Assembly (NCBI RefSeq): GCF_003946625.1
Contig: NZ_RHOR01000016.1
Span: 1 to 50,908, forward strand
Direction: 5' to 3'
DNA length: 50,908 bases
Source of the DNA: Companilactobacillus kedongensis
Lineage (GTDB): Bacteria > Bacillota > Bacilli > Lactobacillales > Lactobacillaceae
Shown: positions 37,218 to 45,651 of the stretch, in pieces
Position numbering within the stretch: the first letter of the stretch is position 1
How the letters are laid out: each line of letters opens with the position of its first letter
The notes under the pieces: model-generated
Told to the model about the DNA's origin: nothing
Database searches by the model: none
What the model saw: only the letters and a program-made list of their open reading frames with translations
Translations under genes and position numbers: made by a program

Positions 37218-38414
37218 TTAATTAAATGCTAAAGTTTCATCTTCAACGGTTATTCTATTACGACCTTGATTTTTCGACTCATATAAATAATGGTCGACAC
37301 GATTGAAGAGGTCATTGATATTTTTATCCGATGCTTGAAGTTTCGATACCCCAAGTGAGATACGAATATCTAATTTCTTACCTTCATATTCAACAGGGTC
37401 TTTAATCAAATCATTTCTGATTTCCTTGATGATCTTTAAGGCATCCTCAGGTGCTGTTCCTCTAAAAATAATGACGAATTCTTCGCCACCGAAGCGGAAT
37501 ATCTGTCCACGGGTGGTTTTTTTGAAAAGCTCTTTTTCAAAAATTGTCGCCACATGTCTTAGAACCATATCACCAGCCGTATGTCCGTATGTATCATTGA
37601 AGTTCTTGAAGTGATCAATATCGAACATAGCCATTGTTAGTGGAACATCGAGATCTTTACTGTAAACTTTAAAGACCTCTTTTGATACGTCATCGAAATT
37701 AGCTCGGTTTCTGATACCGGTCAATTCATCATAATTAACTTTAGCTGATAAGGCATTGTAATTATTGAATGAATCACGGATCCATTTTGCAATATATCTG
37801 ATGATCGACATATAAACGATGAATCCAACCAACATGTTTATTGTGTAGTAAAGTGTAAATTTATGGAACGACCAGATGATGACCCACCAGATCGCACCAT
37901 AGATTACCTGAAGAATCAGATATTTCCACTCGGAATTCAATAATTTATTGGTATTTTTAGAAATGTATGTGACCGTTATAGCCAGCATAATTGTCAAGAT
38001 TATAAACAATAGTAAAAAGTTATTATTTCCGTTTAAAAGATGATGTCCAAAGACGTAAATCGGCATTGCAATATTCATAAACTCAATTACGTAATTCTGC
38101 ATGGTATACAAACTATACAAAAGTAACGTCAATTGTGTTGTGGCGTAAAACCAGCTTCTTGTATCTCCAGAGTTTAAAGCCTTGAAGATATGTTGAACTA
38201 GAATCATGCTTATGGCTAAGATAACACCTTCAGCTATTTGAAGAGCTATCTTGACGGACCTGCTATCGTTATTATTCATTATGCTTTCAAATGAATACGC
38301 TGAAACTGTGATGATAGTGATCAGTCCTACTGTAATTAAACCAATAATGATTGCATTGATATTACCGTCGACACTTAAAAGTGATTGGAGACCATCGATG
38401 TTATTCAGTGACAT
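37218..38414 (-). CDS. Membrane-bound diguanylate cyclase (GGDEF domain)
   Basis: A 398-residue protein: six or seven membrane segments (about 18-210), then a GGDEF domain (about 235-385). The signature reads RFGGEEF (GGEEF at about 309-313), an active variant. DELTGIRNRANFDD, the FDIDHFKNFNDTYGHTAGD metal/GTP segment and the C-terminal ISLGVS are intact. The RxxD product-inhibition site normally before the signature is not seen (TTRGQ). It should make cyclic di-GMP. An EAL protein is encoded 1.6 kb away, an uncommon pair for lactobacilli. Confidence 0.93.
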   Translation of the reverse strand: MSLNNIDGLQSLLSVDGNINAIIIGLITVGLITIITVSAYSFESIMNNNDSRSVKIALQIAEGVILAISMILVQHIFKALNSGDTRSWFYATTQLTLLLYSLYTMQNYVIEFMNIAMPIYVFGHHLLNGNNNFLLLFIILTIMLAITVTYISKNTNKLLNSEWKYLILQVIYGAIWWVIIWSFHKFTLYYTINMLVGFIVYMSIIRYIAKWIRDSFNNYNALSAKVNYDELTGIRNRANFDDVSKEVFKVYSKDLDVPLTMAMFDIDHFKNFNDTYGHTAGDMVLRHVATIFEKELFKKTTRGQIFRFGGEEFVIIFRGTAPEDALKIIKEIRNDLIKDPVEYEGKKLDIRISLGVSKLQASDKNINDLFNRVDHYLYESKNQGRNRITVEDETLAFN

Positions 38415-38573
38415 CCTTCACCCCTAAACTAAAATATCATATATAATATCTATCTAACACATTAACACTAAATTACGATTTTTTTGTGAAATTATTAAAA
38501 TTATTATTCCGCAATTTAAGTATATACTATTTATATTATAGAATATACTATATCTATATTGGAGGAAATTAAT

Positions 38574-39923
38574 GTGAAAGTTATAGTAGTTGGTTGTACA
38601 CATGCAGGGACAGCTGCCGTTGATCAGATTTTAAAAGATCATCCCGGAACAGAAGTCACAGTTTATGAACGTGACGATAATATTTCCTTTTTATCCTGTG
38701 GGATCGCTCTATATTTAGGACGCAGGGTAAAAAAATTGGAAGATATGTTTTATGCTGATCCTGAGACTTTGGAGAAATTAGGATCTAAGGTCTGCATGAA
38801 ACACGATGTTTTAAAAATTGATGCTAAGAATAAAAAAATCATGTGTGAAAATTTGGAAACACATGACGTTTTTGAAGATAGTTATGACAAATTGATCATG
38901 ACGACTGGTTCGTATGTTCAAGTGCCACCGATCATGGGAATCGACAATTCAAAAATTTTGATGTGTAAGAGTTATGCTCAAGCTAAAGCTATTTATGAAA
39001 CAGCTAAGGACAATAAGCATATCGCAATCGTTGGTGCTGGATATATTGGAGTAGAGTTAGCTGAAAGTTATGCGAATACTGAACATGAAGTTACTTTGAT
39101 TCAATCAAATGATCAAGTTTTGAATCATTATTTAGATCCGTCGATGTCAGATAACGTCGTTAACTTACTTAAGGAGCATGGCGTAAATGTATTTCTAAAC
39201 GAACATGTAACTGGCTTTAGTGGCGATGATCAAGTTGTGATCGAAACTAGTCAAGAAGATCACAAAGCTGACTTAGTAATCGTCTGTACTGGATTTATCG
39301 CTAATACCGATTTATTACGCGGACAAGTTGAGATGGATCGTCATGGTGCCATCATTATTAATGAATATGTTCAAACGTCTGACCCTGATATTTATGCAGC
39401 CGGGGATGCTTGTACGGTTAATTTTAATCCGACAGGAAAGTCATCTTATATGCCTTTAGCAACTAATGCTATCAGACAAGGTGCTTTAGCAGGAATGAAT
39501 GTTTTTGGAAATATTCAAAAGTATATGGGTACACAGGCTACGTCAGGAATGGAATTATTTGGTTATACTGTTGCTTCAACTGGCTTGACCTTAACAAATG
39601 CTTTGGAACATGGTTTTAACGCTGACGCAGTGGTATATCACGATTACTATCGTCCTGACTACATGCCAACGACGGAAATGTTAACGATTAGATTGGTTTA
39701 CGATAAGGATAGTCGCAAAATTTTGGGTGCTCAATTCTTTAGTAAACATGAAGTGGCCCAATCCGCTAACACGATATCAGTATGTATCCAAAATAATAAT
39801 ACGATCGATGATTTGGCCTTTATTGATATGTTGTTCCAACCTAATTATGATAATCCGTTTAATTATTTGAATTTGGTTGGTCAAATGGCCGTTGATAAAG
39901 AACGCGGTTGTGACCAAGAATAG
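38574..39923 (+). CDS. nox: NADH oxidase (H2O-forming), paralog 1
   Basis: A 449-residue FAD-dependent pyridine-nucleotide-disulfide reductase-type NADH oxidase. The redox cysteine is C42 (FLSCGIALYLG), as in streptococcal and enterococcal Nox. FAD/NAD motifs are VVGCTHAG (5-12), IVGAGYIGVELAESYAN and the AAGDAC motif. It regenerates NAD with O2. GTG at 38574 follows GGAGG, matching the N-terminus of the paralog at 42475. It could instead be a CoA-disulfide reductase-like protein, but the close match to Nox argues against it. Confidence 0.92.
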   Translation: MKVIVVGCTHAGTAAVDQILKDHPGTEVTVYERDDNISFLSCGIALYLGRRVKKLEDMFYADPETLEKLGSKVCMKHDVLKIDAKNKKIMCENLETHDVFEDSYDKLIMTTGSYVQVPPIMGIDNSKILMCKSYAQAKAIYETAKDNKHIAIVGAGYIGVELAESYANTEHEVTLIQSNDQVLNHYLDPSMSDNVVNLLKEHGVNVFLNEHVTGFSGDDQVVIETSQEDHKADLVIVCTGFIANTDLLRGQVEMDRHGAIIINEYVQTSDPDIYAAGDACTVNFNPTGKSSYMPLATNAIRQGALAGMNVFGNIQKYMGTQATSGMELFGYTVASTGLTLTNALEHGFNADAVVYHDYYRPDYMPTTEMLTIRLVYDKDSRKILGAQFFSKHEVAQSANTISVCIQNNNTIDDLAFIDMLFQPNYDNPFNYLNLVGQMAVDKERGCDQE

Positions 39924-39993
39924 TCTTTAGTTGTTGTTTCCAGGTTTGAGAATATTCTCAGACCTTACGACTGGATTATAATTAGCTATATGT

Positions 39994-40046
39994 AAAGAGG
40001 AACCGTATTACTTCATATTTGAAGTAATGCAGTTCCTCTTTTTTAT
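39994..40046. terminator. Bidirectional terminator between nox and the EAL gene
   Basis: AAAGAGGAAC/GTTCCTCTTT outer arms with inner ATTACTTC/GAAGTAAT. A second palindrome, GGTTTGAGAATATTCTCAGACC region (39943-39964), lies upstream without a T-run. Confidence 0.92.
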
Positions 40047-40717
40047 TTGTCACCGTTTAGTTTAAGTAAATGTGGTCGACCATAGAAATAACCTTGTCGT
40101 AGGTCTATTTCTAATGAATCAGCTAGTCGGTCGTCATTTTTATCTTCGATACCTTCTAAAATAAAGCGTAAATTGTGTTCATTAGTAAAGTCACGCCAAA
40201 ATATAACTTTATTTTCGATATCAGGATCACGAAATTTTTCGGCAAAGTTTTGAATCGCAAATTTCATTTCGTCAGCAAGTGGAACTAGTGAATTGATACG
40301 TTCTAACTTATTTTCTCCAGTGCCGACATCGTCCAAACTAAAGTCCATCCCGTAATCTTTGAATTGCTTGATCAAGGGAATCATTTGTTCGTTGGTCCAC
40401 TGTTCGTTACCTGGTTCTTCAGTTAATTCGACAACTAATTTGAGTGGACGAAGTTGGCTTTGAGAAAGAATAATAGCCTTTCTTACTTCAGGGTCCATTA
40501 ATTGTGTACGATTGAGGTTAACTGAGACTGAACCGATCTTTAATGACAGTAGTTTAGTAGTTTCTATCAGTACTTCGGCCAGAGTATGTGAAGGAATATC
40601 TGAAAAATGAACTGGAGGACGCCAACCTTCTGGGGTATCCCGTTTCATTAATAACTCGTAACCGATCAAGGTATTATTGTACTTATTTAGCTGTGGTTGA
40701 ATAAAATATCTATACAT
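40043..40717 (-). CDS. EAL-domain cyclic-di-GMP phosphodiesterase
   Basis: A 224-residue stand-alone EAL domain. The signature is GYELL (20-24; E21), with N67/N69 (VNLN), E97 (VVELTE), D129/D130 (LDDVGTG), K152, E188 (FILEGIE) and Q208 (QGYFYG). So the metal and base residues appear mostly kept. It lacks membrane or sensory domains, so it is soluble. It should break down cyclic di-GMP made by the nearby GGDEF protein. Confidence 0.88.
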   Translation of the reverse strand: MYRYFIQPQLNKYNNTLIGYELLMKRDTPEGWRPPVHFSDIPSHTLAEVLIETTKLLSLKIGSVSVNLNRTQLMDPEVRKAIILSQSQLRPLKLVVELTEEPGNEQWTNEQMIPLIKQFKDYGMDFSLDDVGTGENKLERINSLVPLADEMKFAIQNFAEKFRDPDIENKVIFWRDFTNEHNLRFILEGIEDKNDDRLADSLEIDLRQGYFYGRPHLLKLNGDK

Positions 40718-40747
40718 AGTTATCCCCTAATCATAGTTATACCTATA

Positions 40748-41179
40748 TTATAGATCCAGACGCATATCATGATGCAAGATTCCAGCATCGAGATATTGAT
40801 CACTGACAACATGAAATCCTAATTTCTTGTAGAATTCTTGTGCTTGATCTTGTGCACCTAAAATAATATATTGGTAATCTTTTTTGGCCTTTCTGAAAAT
40901 ATCTTTTAACAGAAATGAGGCTAGTCCTTGGTTACGGAATTCCTTTAAGACGGCAACACGTTGAACATGGACACCATTATCTTCAGTTGGAAAATATCGT
41001 GCTGTTCCCGCTGGTTTGCTATCAATATACAAAGTGGCGTATGTACAGGAGTTTTCCATTTCGTCTACTTCTAAAGAAGAAGGGACATTTTGTTCTTCTA
41101 CAAAGACTTTTTTTCTGATCATTAAATCATCTTGATATATTTGTGAGTTCAAATTATCTGAATATTTTATTTCTCTCAT
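40748..41179 (-). CDS. GNAT N-acetyltransferase (ElaA/YjcF-like)
   Basis: A 143-residue GNAT. IRKKVFVEEQNVP near the N-terminus is typical of this subfamily; motif A is VQRVAVLKEFRNQGLASFLL (Q/RxxGxA type, about 71-90), and AQEFYKKLGFHVV is motif B. The substrate is unknown. It lies 30 bases upstream of the EAL gene in the same direction, so the two may be cotranscribed. Confidence 0.88.
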   Translation of the reverse strand: MREIKYSDNLNSQIYQDDLMIRKKVFVEEQNVPSSLEVDEMENSCTYATLYIDSKPAGTARYFPTEDNGVHVQRVAVLKEFRNQGLASFLLKDIFRKAKKDYQYIILGAQDQAQEFYKKLGFHVVSDQYLDAGILHHDMRLDL

Positions 41180-41321
41180 AATATTTCTCCTAGCTTTTAA
41201 GTAATTTTACTTTAAATTTAACGATAATAGAAGAGTATTAGGACTTCTTATGCAAATGACTACATTAGTTGATATAATGAAACCGATTACTTCGTTTATC
41301 AAAATCATTGGAGGGGTAAAC

Positions 41322-42311
41322 ATGCGTTATTTATCTGCTGAAGATATAAAAAAAGTTTTAACAATGAAAGAGGCAATTGAGGAAGATAAGAAGGCCTTGA
41401 AACTGTACTCTGAGGGCAAAGCTGATATACCTTTGAGAACAAATTTATCAGTTGAAGGATATGGTCAAAGCCTTTATATGCCGGGATCGACAAGCGGGGA
41501 TGATCCAACGTTAGGTTTGAAAATAGTTGCTGTTTATCCTGATAATCCTAAGTCAGGTTTACCAAGTGTTCCTGCAACAATGATCACACAGGATGCTAAG
41601 ACTGGGGTTGTTAATGCGATTCTTGATGGAACTTATTTAACTCAGTTAAGAACTGGCGCAGTTCAGGGAGCGGCGACGGATCTGTTAGCTAAAGAAGATG
41701 CCAAAACAGCTCTTTTGATCGGTACCGGTGGTCAGGCATTAACACAATTGGAAGCCATGTTAACCGTTAGAAATTTAAAGTTAGTTTATATTTTTGATCG
41801 TAATAGAGAAAAAGCAGATGATTTTTGCAAGCAAGTACAAAGTGAATTTGCGGATAAATTTGATAGTGAATTTGTTGCCGTTGATGATCCAAATGAAGTC
41901 GTAGCTGAAGTTGATATTATTACTAGTGTTACAACTGCAAAATCAGCTACATTTGATGGCGAGCTCGTTCAACCGGGAACACATATCAATGGTGTTGGAG
42001 CATATACACCAGATATGTGTGAAATACCAGTCTCCGCTTTAAAAAAGGCTGATAAGATAATTTTCGATACTTTAGATGGAGTGTTAGCTGAAGCAGGTGA
42101 TATAATTCAACCATTAGAAAAAGCTCTAATAAAAAAGACTGATTTTGATGGTGAACTCGGACAATTAGTCAATAAAAGTATTAAAGGACGTAAGAGTGAT
42201 TCAGATATAACGATTTTTAAGACCGTTGGGACCGCTGTTTTGGACATAATTGTGGCAGATAAGATAGTTAAACAGGCGAGTTTACAAAATATTGGCACAA
42301 TTCTTAAATAG
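41322..42311 (+). CDS. Ornithine cyclodeaminase/mu-crystallin family dehydrogenase
   Basis: A 329-residue NAD-binding protein of the OCD/mu-crystallin family. It has LRTGAVQGAATDLLAKEDA and the dinucleotide loop LLIGTGGQALTQLEAM (about 128-143). Known members include ornithine cyclodeaminase, ketimine reductase and alanine dehydrogenase-like enzymes, so the substrate is not settled. The start follows GGAGGGG; a longer frame from 41250 is unlikely. It lies just upstream of the second nox. Confidence 0.85.
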   Translation: MRYLSAEDIKKVLTMKEAIEEDKKALKLYSEGKADIPLRTNLSVEGYGQSLYMPGSTSGDDPTLGLKIVAVYPDNPKSGLPSVPATMITQDAKTGVVNAILDGTYLTQLRTGAVQGAATDLLAKEDAKTALLIGTGGQALTQLEAMLTVRNLKLVYIFDRNREKADDFCKQVQSEFADKFDSEFVAVDDPNEVVAEVDIITSVTTAKSATFDGELVQPGTHINGVGAYTPDMCEIPVSALKKADKIIFDTLDGVLAEAGDIIQPLEKALIKKTDFDGELGQLVNKSIKGRKSDSDITIFKTVGTAVLDIIVADKIVKQASLQNIGTILK

Positions 42312-42474
42312 AGCATCTAATGATTAAATTTATTTTTAGAATATGATAAGGTTATACTTAAAGGTATATCAAATATTACTTCATTATATGAAAGATTTAT
42401 TCGCAAATGATGACGAGTATTTGGATATTAAAAGATGTAAGCTATATATTGAATAGGCATGGGAGGTTTTATCA

Positions 42475-43830
42475 TTGAAAGTTGTAGTAGTTGGTTGTAC
42501 GCACGCCGGAACAGCCGCTGTGGAACAAATTCTCAAAGATCATCCAGAAACTGACGTTACTGTATATGAACGTGAGGATAATATTGCATTTTTATCTTGC
42601 GGAATTGCTTTATACCTAGGTAGGATCGTTAATCGTTTGGAAGATATGTTCTACGCTGACCCTGATACATTGAGACAAGATGGTGCCGACGTTAAGATGA
42701 AACATGAAGTTTTAAAAATTGACTCTAAAAAGAAAACGCTCGTTGTTAAAGATCTTGAAACTGGAAAAGAATATGAAGATAGTTATGACAAATTGATCAT
42801 GACTACTGGATCAAAAACCTATACACCAGTTTTGAAGAATTTTGATAACCCCCGCATTTTGCTATGTAAAAATTACGAACAAGCTCAACAAATTTATGAA
42901 TCAGCTAAAAATTATCAAAGTATTGCCATCATTGGTGGTGGCTACGTTGGTGTTGAATTAGCTGAAAGTTATGCCAACACAATTCACAATGTTACCTTGA
43001 TCCACGCTGGTGAGCAGGTATTAAATCACTATATTGATAAACCGATGTCTGATAAAATTGTTGGTCTTTTGAGAGATCACTATGTTGATGTTTTCTTAAA
43101 TGAACGTGTTTCTGGCTTTGAAGACGGTGATGAAATCACCATCAAAACTAACAAAGGTGAGCATAAAGCTGATTTAATTATTGTATGTACTGGTTTTGTA
43201 GCTAATACCGATCTTTTAAAGGGTCAGGTTAAAACTGGTGAGCATGAAGAAATCGTCGTTAATGAATATGTTCAATCATCAGATCCTGATATTTATGCAG
43301 CAGGAGATTCATGTTCGGTTAACTTTAATCCTACACAAAAACCTGTCTATATTCCTTTAGCCACTAATGCCGTTCGTCAAGGATTCTTGGCTGGAAAGAA
43401 TATTTTTGGAGATATTCAAAAATATATGGGAACACAGGCCTCTACAGGTTTAGAATTATTCGGTCATACTTTGGCATCAACAGGTGCAACATTGAAGAAT
43501 GCACTAGATGATGGTATTAATGCAGATTCAGTTATTTATAACGATTATTATCGTCCAACATTTATGCCAAGCAATGAAATGTTAATGATTGATTTAGTTT
43601 ACGATAAAGATACAAGAAAAATTTTGGGTGCTCAATTATTCAGTAAGCACGAAGTTGCACAGTCAGCTAATGCCTTGTCTATCAGTATTCAAAATGGTAA
43701 TACTATTGACGATCTAGCTTTTGTTGATATGTTATTCCAACCTAATTATGATAATCCATTCAACTATTTGAACTTAGTAGCTCAAATGGCGATTGCTAAA
43801 GAAGAACAAGAAGCTAAAGCTAAGAAGTAG
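42475..43830 (+). CDS. nox: NADH oxidase (H2O-forming), paralog 2
   Basis: A 451-residue close paralog of the oxidase at 38574; by eye about 70 percent of residues agree. C42 is kept (FLSCGIALYLG), as are VVGCTHAG, IIGGGYVGVELAESYAN and AAGDSC. It starts with TTG behind GGGAGG. The two copies lie about 2.5 kb apart with EAL, GNAT and OCD genes between. The C-terminus is lysine-rich (KEEQEAKAKK). Confidence 0.93.
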   Translation: MKVVVVGCTHAGTAAVEQILKDHPETDVTVYEREDNIAFLSCGIALYLGRIVNRLEDMFYADPDTLRQDGADVKMKHEVLKIDSKKKTLVVKDLETGKEYEDSYDKLIMTTGSKTYTPVLKNFDNPRILLCKNYEQAQQIYESAKNYQSIAIIGGGYVGVELAESYANTIHNVTLIHAGEQVLNHYIDKPMSDKIVGLLRDHYVDVFLNERVSGFEDGDEITIKTNKGEHKADLIIVCTGFVANTDLLKGQVKTGEHEEIVVNEYVQSSDPDIYAAGDSCSVNFNPTQKPVYIPLATNAVRQGFLAGKNIFGDIQKYMGTQASTGLELFGHTLASTGATLKNALDDGINADSVIYNDYYRPTFMPSNEMLMIDLVYDKDTRKILGAQLFSKHEVAQSANALSISIQNGNTIDDLAFVDMLFQPNYDNPFNYLNLVAQMAIAKEEQEAKAKK

Positions 43831-43852
43831 TCCGTTAGGGCTATTTTTTTTT
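43828..43852 (+). terminator. nox paralog 2 terminator
   Basis: TAGTCC pairs with GGGCTA around GTTA, beginning in the stop codon, and is followed by nine T. Confidence 0.75.
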
Positions 43853-43870
43853 GTGCTTTTTTGCCGCCAA

Positions 43871-44013
43871 CGGTGTCGAGTAATTCCATCTGTTGTGTTG
43901 ACCGGTCCCAGCCAAGGTCTGGGGCCTCGATTTCAAGCTTTACTATCGCAAATCTTGGAATCGTCAGTGGAGTAAAACTCCACATTCACAACTGATTCCA
44001 TTACTCGACACCG
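43871..44013 (+). repeat. Multi-stem structured repeat, copy 1
   Basis: A 143-base element closed by a perfect 14-bp inverted repeat (CGGTGTCGAGTAAT at 43871-43884, ATTACTCGACACCG at 44000-44013). It is extended by GTTGTG/CACAAC. Inside are three hairpins: GGTCCCAG/CTGGGGCC (43904-43926), CGATTTCAAG/CTTGGAATCG (43928-43963), GTGGAGT/ACTCCAC (43967-43983). It shares a core with copy 2 in reverse. There is no T-run, so it is not a terminator. The family is not recognised. Confidence 0.85.
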
Positions 44014-44145
44014 CTAGCTATATTAACCACTCTTTGTATTATGGACGTTAATCCGATTTTTCATTTAAAATTGCATTTTTAACTTTGAATTAATAATAAT
44101 TGGATATGATCTGGCTATTCTGAATTTACTAAGTATCTAGCCGGA

Positions 44146-44298
44146 GTTGGTGAGAAATCTACCAGTGGTAAAAGTGGTGTTAGGGCTTTAGCCCTTACAC
44201 CACAGACGTATTTTGAGATTTGCGATAGCAAAGCTCAAAATCGAGGTCCAAGACTGCGGCTTGGACCGGTCTTACCACAGGTGGAATTTCTCACCAAC
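44146..44298 (-). repeat. Multi-stem structured repeat, copy 2 (opposite orientation)
   Basis: A 153-base element closed by a perfect 13-bp inverted repeat (GTTGGTGAGAAAT at 44146-44158, ATTTCTCACCAAC at 44286-44298), extended by GTGGTAA/TTACCAC. Inside are GTGGTGTTAGGGC/GCCCTTACACCAC (44174-44203), ATTTTGAG/CTCAAAAT (44210-44241) and GGTCCAAG/CTTGGACC (44245-44267). Read on the minus strand it aligns with copy 1; arm differences are mostly paired. The 132 bases between the copies (44014-44145) show nothing else. Confidence 0.85.
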
Positions 44299-44320
44299 GC
44301 AGGCGGCATAATAAAACAAC

Positions 44321-44356
44321 AAAAAAAACGAAGACTCAGATGAGTTCTTCGTTTTT
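44321..44356. terminator. fba terminator (bidirectional)
   Basis: AAAAACGAAGaCTCA pairs with TGAGtTCTTCGTTTTT (close to perfect), with T-runs on both strands. It serves the minus-strand fba. Confidence 0.85.
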
Positions 44357-44377
44357 AGTATATTTAAATAATTAGGA

Positions 44378-45247
44378 TTATTTAATTGATGGTGTACCGA
44401 ACCATGCGATACGTTCCTTAGTTGTTTCTGTAATAGCCTTTGCACCAGGTGCTAGTAACTTACGTGGGTCATAACCTTTTTCATCGATGTCAAGATCTTT
44501 CTTAGCTTCGATGTATTCACGTGTTGCTTTGGCAAATGACAATTGTAATTCAGTATTAACGTTAACTTTTGAGATACCCATTGAAACAGCCTTGATGATT
44601 TGTTCCTTAGGAATACCTGAACCACCGTGAAGTACAAGTGGTGTATCAATAACGTCAGCTAATTCCTTAAGACGGTCAAAGCTTAAGCCTTTCCAGTTAG
44701 CAGGGTAAACACCATGAATGTTACCAATACCAACAGCAAGGTAGTCAACACCAGTTGCGTTAAGTGTCTTAGCTTCTTCAACATCAGCTAATTCACCTAA
44801 ACCAACGATACCATCTTCAGTACCACCGATTGAACCAACTTCAGCTTCAACAGAGATACCTTTAGCATGAGCTAATTTAACGATTTCCTTTGTTTTTGCA
44901 AGGTTTTCGTCGAAAGGTAAGTCATGGCCATCAAACATAACTGAGTTGTAACCAACTTCGATACATTCTTTAGCAGCTTCGTAGTTACCGTGATCCAAGT
45001 GCATAACAACAGGAACTGTGATACCCATTGATTTGATTGTGTCTTGTACTAGGTGTAGACATAATTCATAGCCACCCATGTACTTAGCAGCACCCATTGA
45101 TGTTTGAACCAAAACAGGTGTGTTTGTTTCTTGGGCTGCAGCTAAAATTGAGCGAGTCCATTCCAAGTCGTTGATGTTAAAAGCACCAACAGCATATTTT
45201 CCTGCACGAGCTTGTTTGAAAATTTCGTTTCCGTTTGTTAAAACCAT
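44378..45247 (-). CDS. fba: Class II fructose-bisphosphate aldolase
   Basis: A 289-residue zinc-dependent aldolase of glycolysis, cleaving fructose-1,6-bisphosphate. HLDHGNYEAAKECI holds a metal histidine and the catalytic Asp (about 81-84); SVMFDGHDLPFDEN, EAEVGSIGGTEDG and GGSGIP are typical. ATG at 45247 follows GGAGG; a longer frame to 45283 is unlikely. It is monocistronic. Its presence does not rule out heterofermentation, but it supports use of the Embden-Meyerhof route. Confidence 0.97.
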   Translation of the reverse strand: MVLTNGNEIFKQARAGKYAVGAFNINDLEWTRSILAAAQETNTPVLVQTSMGAAKYMGGYELCLHLVQDTIKSMGITVPVVMHLDHGNYEAAKECIEVGYNSVMFDGHDLPFDENLAKTKEIVKLAHAKGISVEAEVGSIGGTEDGIVGLGELADVEEAKTLNATGVDYLAVGIGNIHGVYPANWKGLSFDRLKELADVIDTPLVLHGGSGIPKEQIIKAVSMGISKVNVNTELQLSFAKATREYIEAKKDLDIDEKGYDPRKLLAPGAKAITETTKERIAWFGTPSIK

Positions 45248-45335
45248 CGATAATCCTCCAATAAATTCATCTTTAGAATACAATCATCATTTTAACGCAA
45301 AACACGAATAATTAGTATCTTTTTTACAAAACTAT

Positions 45336-45533
45336 TTACAGTAAAGTATCGGTTTTGAAATGAAAATAGGCTATAAAAGCTATTATATAAAGGATTACTA
45401 AAATTATTAAAATAATCCACCAGTATTTTTTACTGTCGGATTTGATAAGGGTATTATAAATTGCCATGACAAGAAAAAATGCCACTAAAGTAGTAAAGAC
45501 GCTTAAAGTAATCAGTAAGGGTAAATTTATCAT
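45336..45533 (-). CDS. Small two-helix membrane protein, possibly leaderless
   Basis: A 65-residue hydrophobic protein with two membrane segments (about 5-28 and 38-58) and an SDSKKYWW loop. No ribosome site precedes the ATG. Instead an extended -10 (TGATATAAT, minus strand, 45547-45555) lies just 12-13 bases upstream, so the transcript would have almost no leader. The family is not recognised. It may be a chance reading frame. Confidence 0.45.
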   Translation of the reverse strand: MINLPLLITLSVFTTLVAFFLVMAIYNTLIKSDSKKYWWIILIILVILYIIAFIAYFHFKTDTLL

Positions 45534-45651
45534 AATAATATTATTATATCAGAATATTTTCTGAAAACTCCTCTTGATTGATTAGTCTTGGCTACGTTAG
45601 GCTTATCAAGTTATTTCTGATATAATTTGAACAGTTATTGAGGTGAATACT

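Noticed and set aside
38484-38502. Rex (redox repressor) site before nox1
   Set aside because: Only the left half (TTGTGAAATTA) matches; the right half does not, so I do not list it.
43782-43985. Short frames on both strands across the end of nox2 and repeat copy 1
   Set aside because: They overlap the structured repeat and the nox2 3' end; no ribosome site.
43871-44298. Possible CRISPR array
   Set aside because: Only two copies in opposite orientation, each about 150 bases with internal stems; no short direct repeats or spacers, no cas genes.
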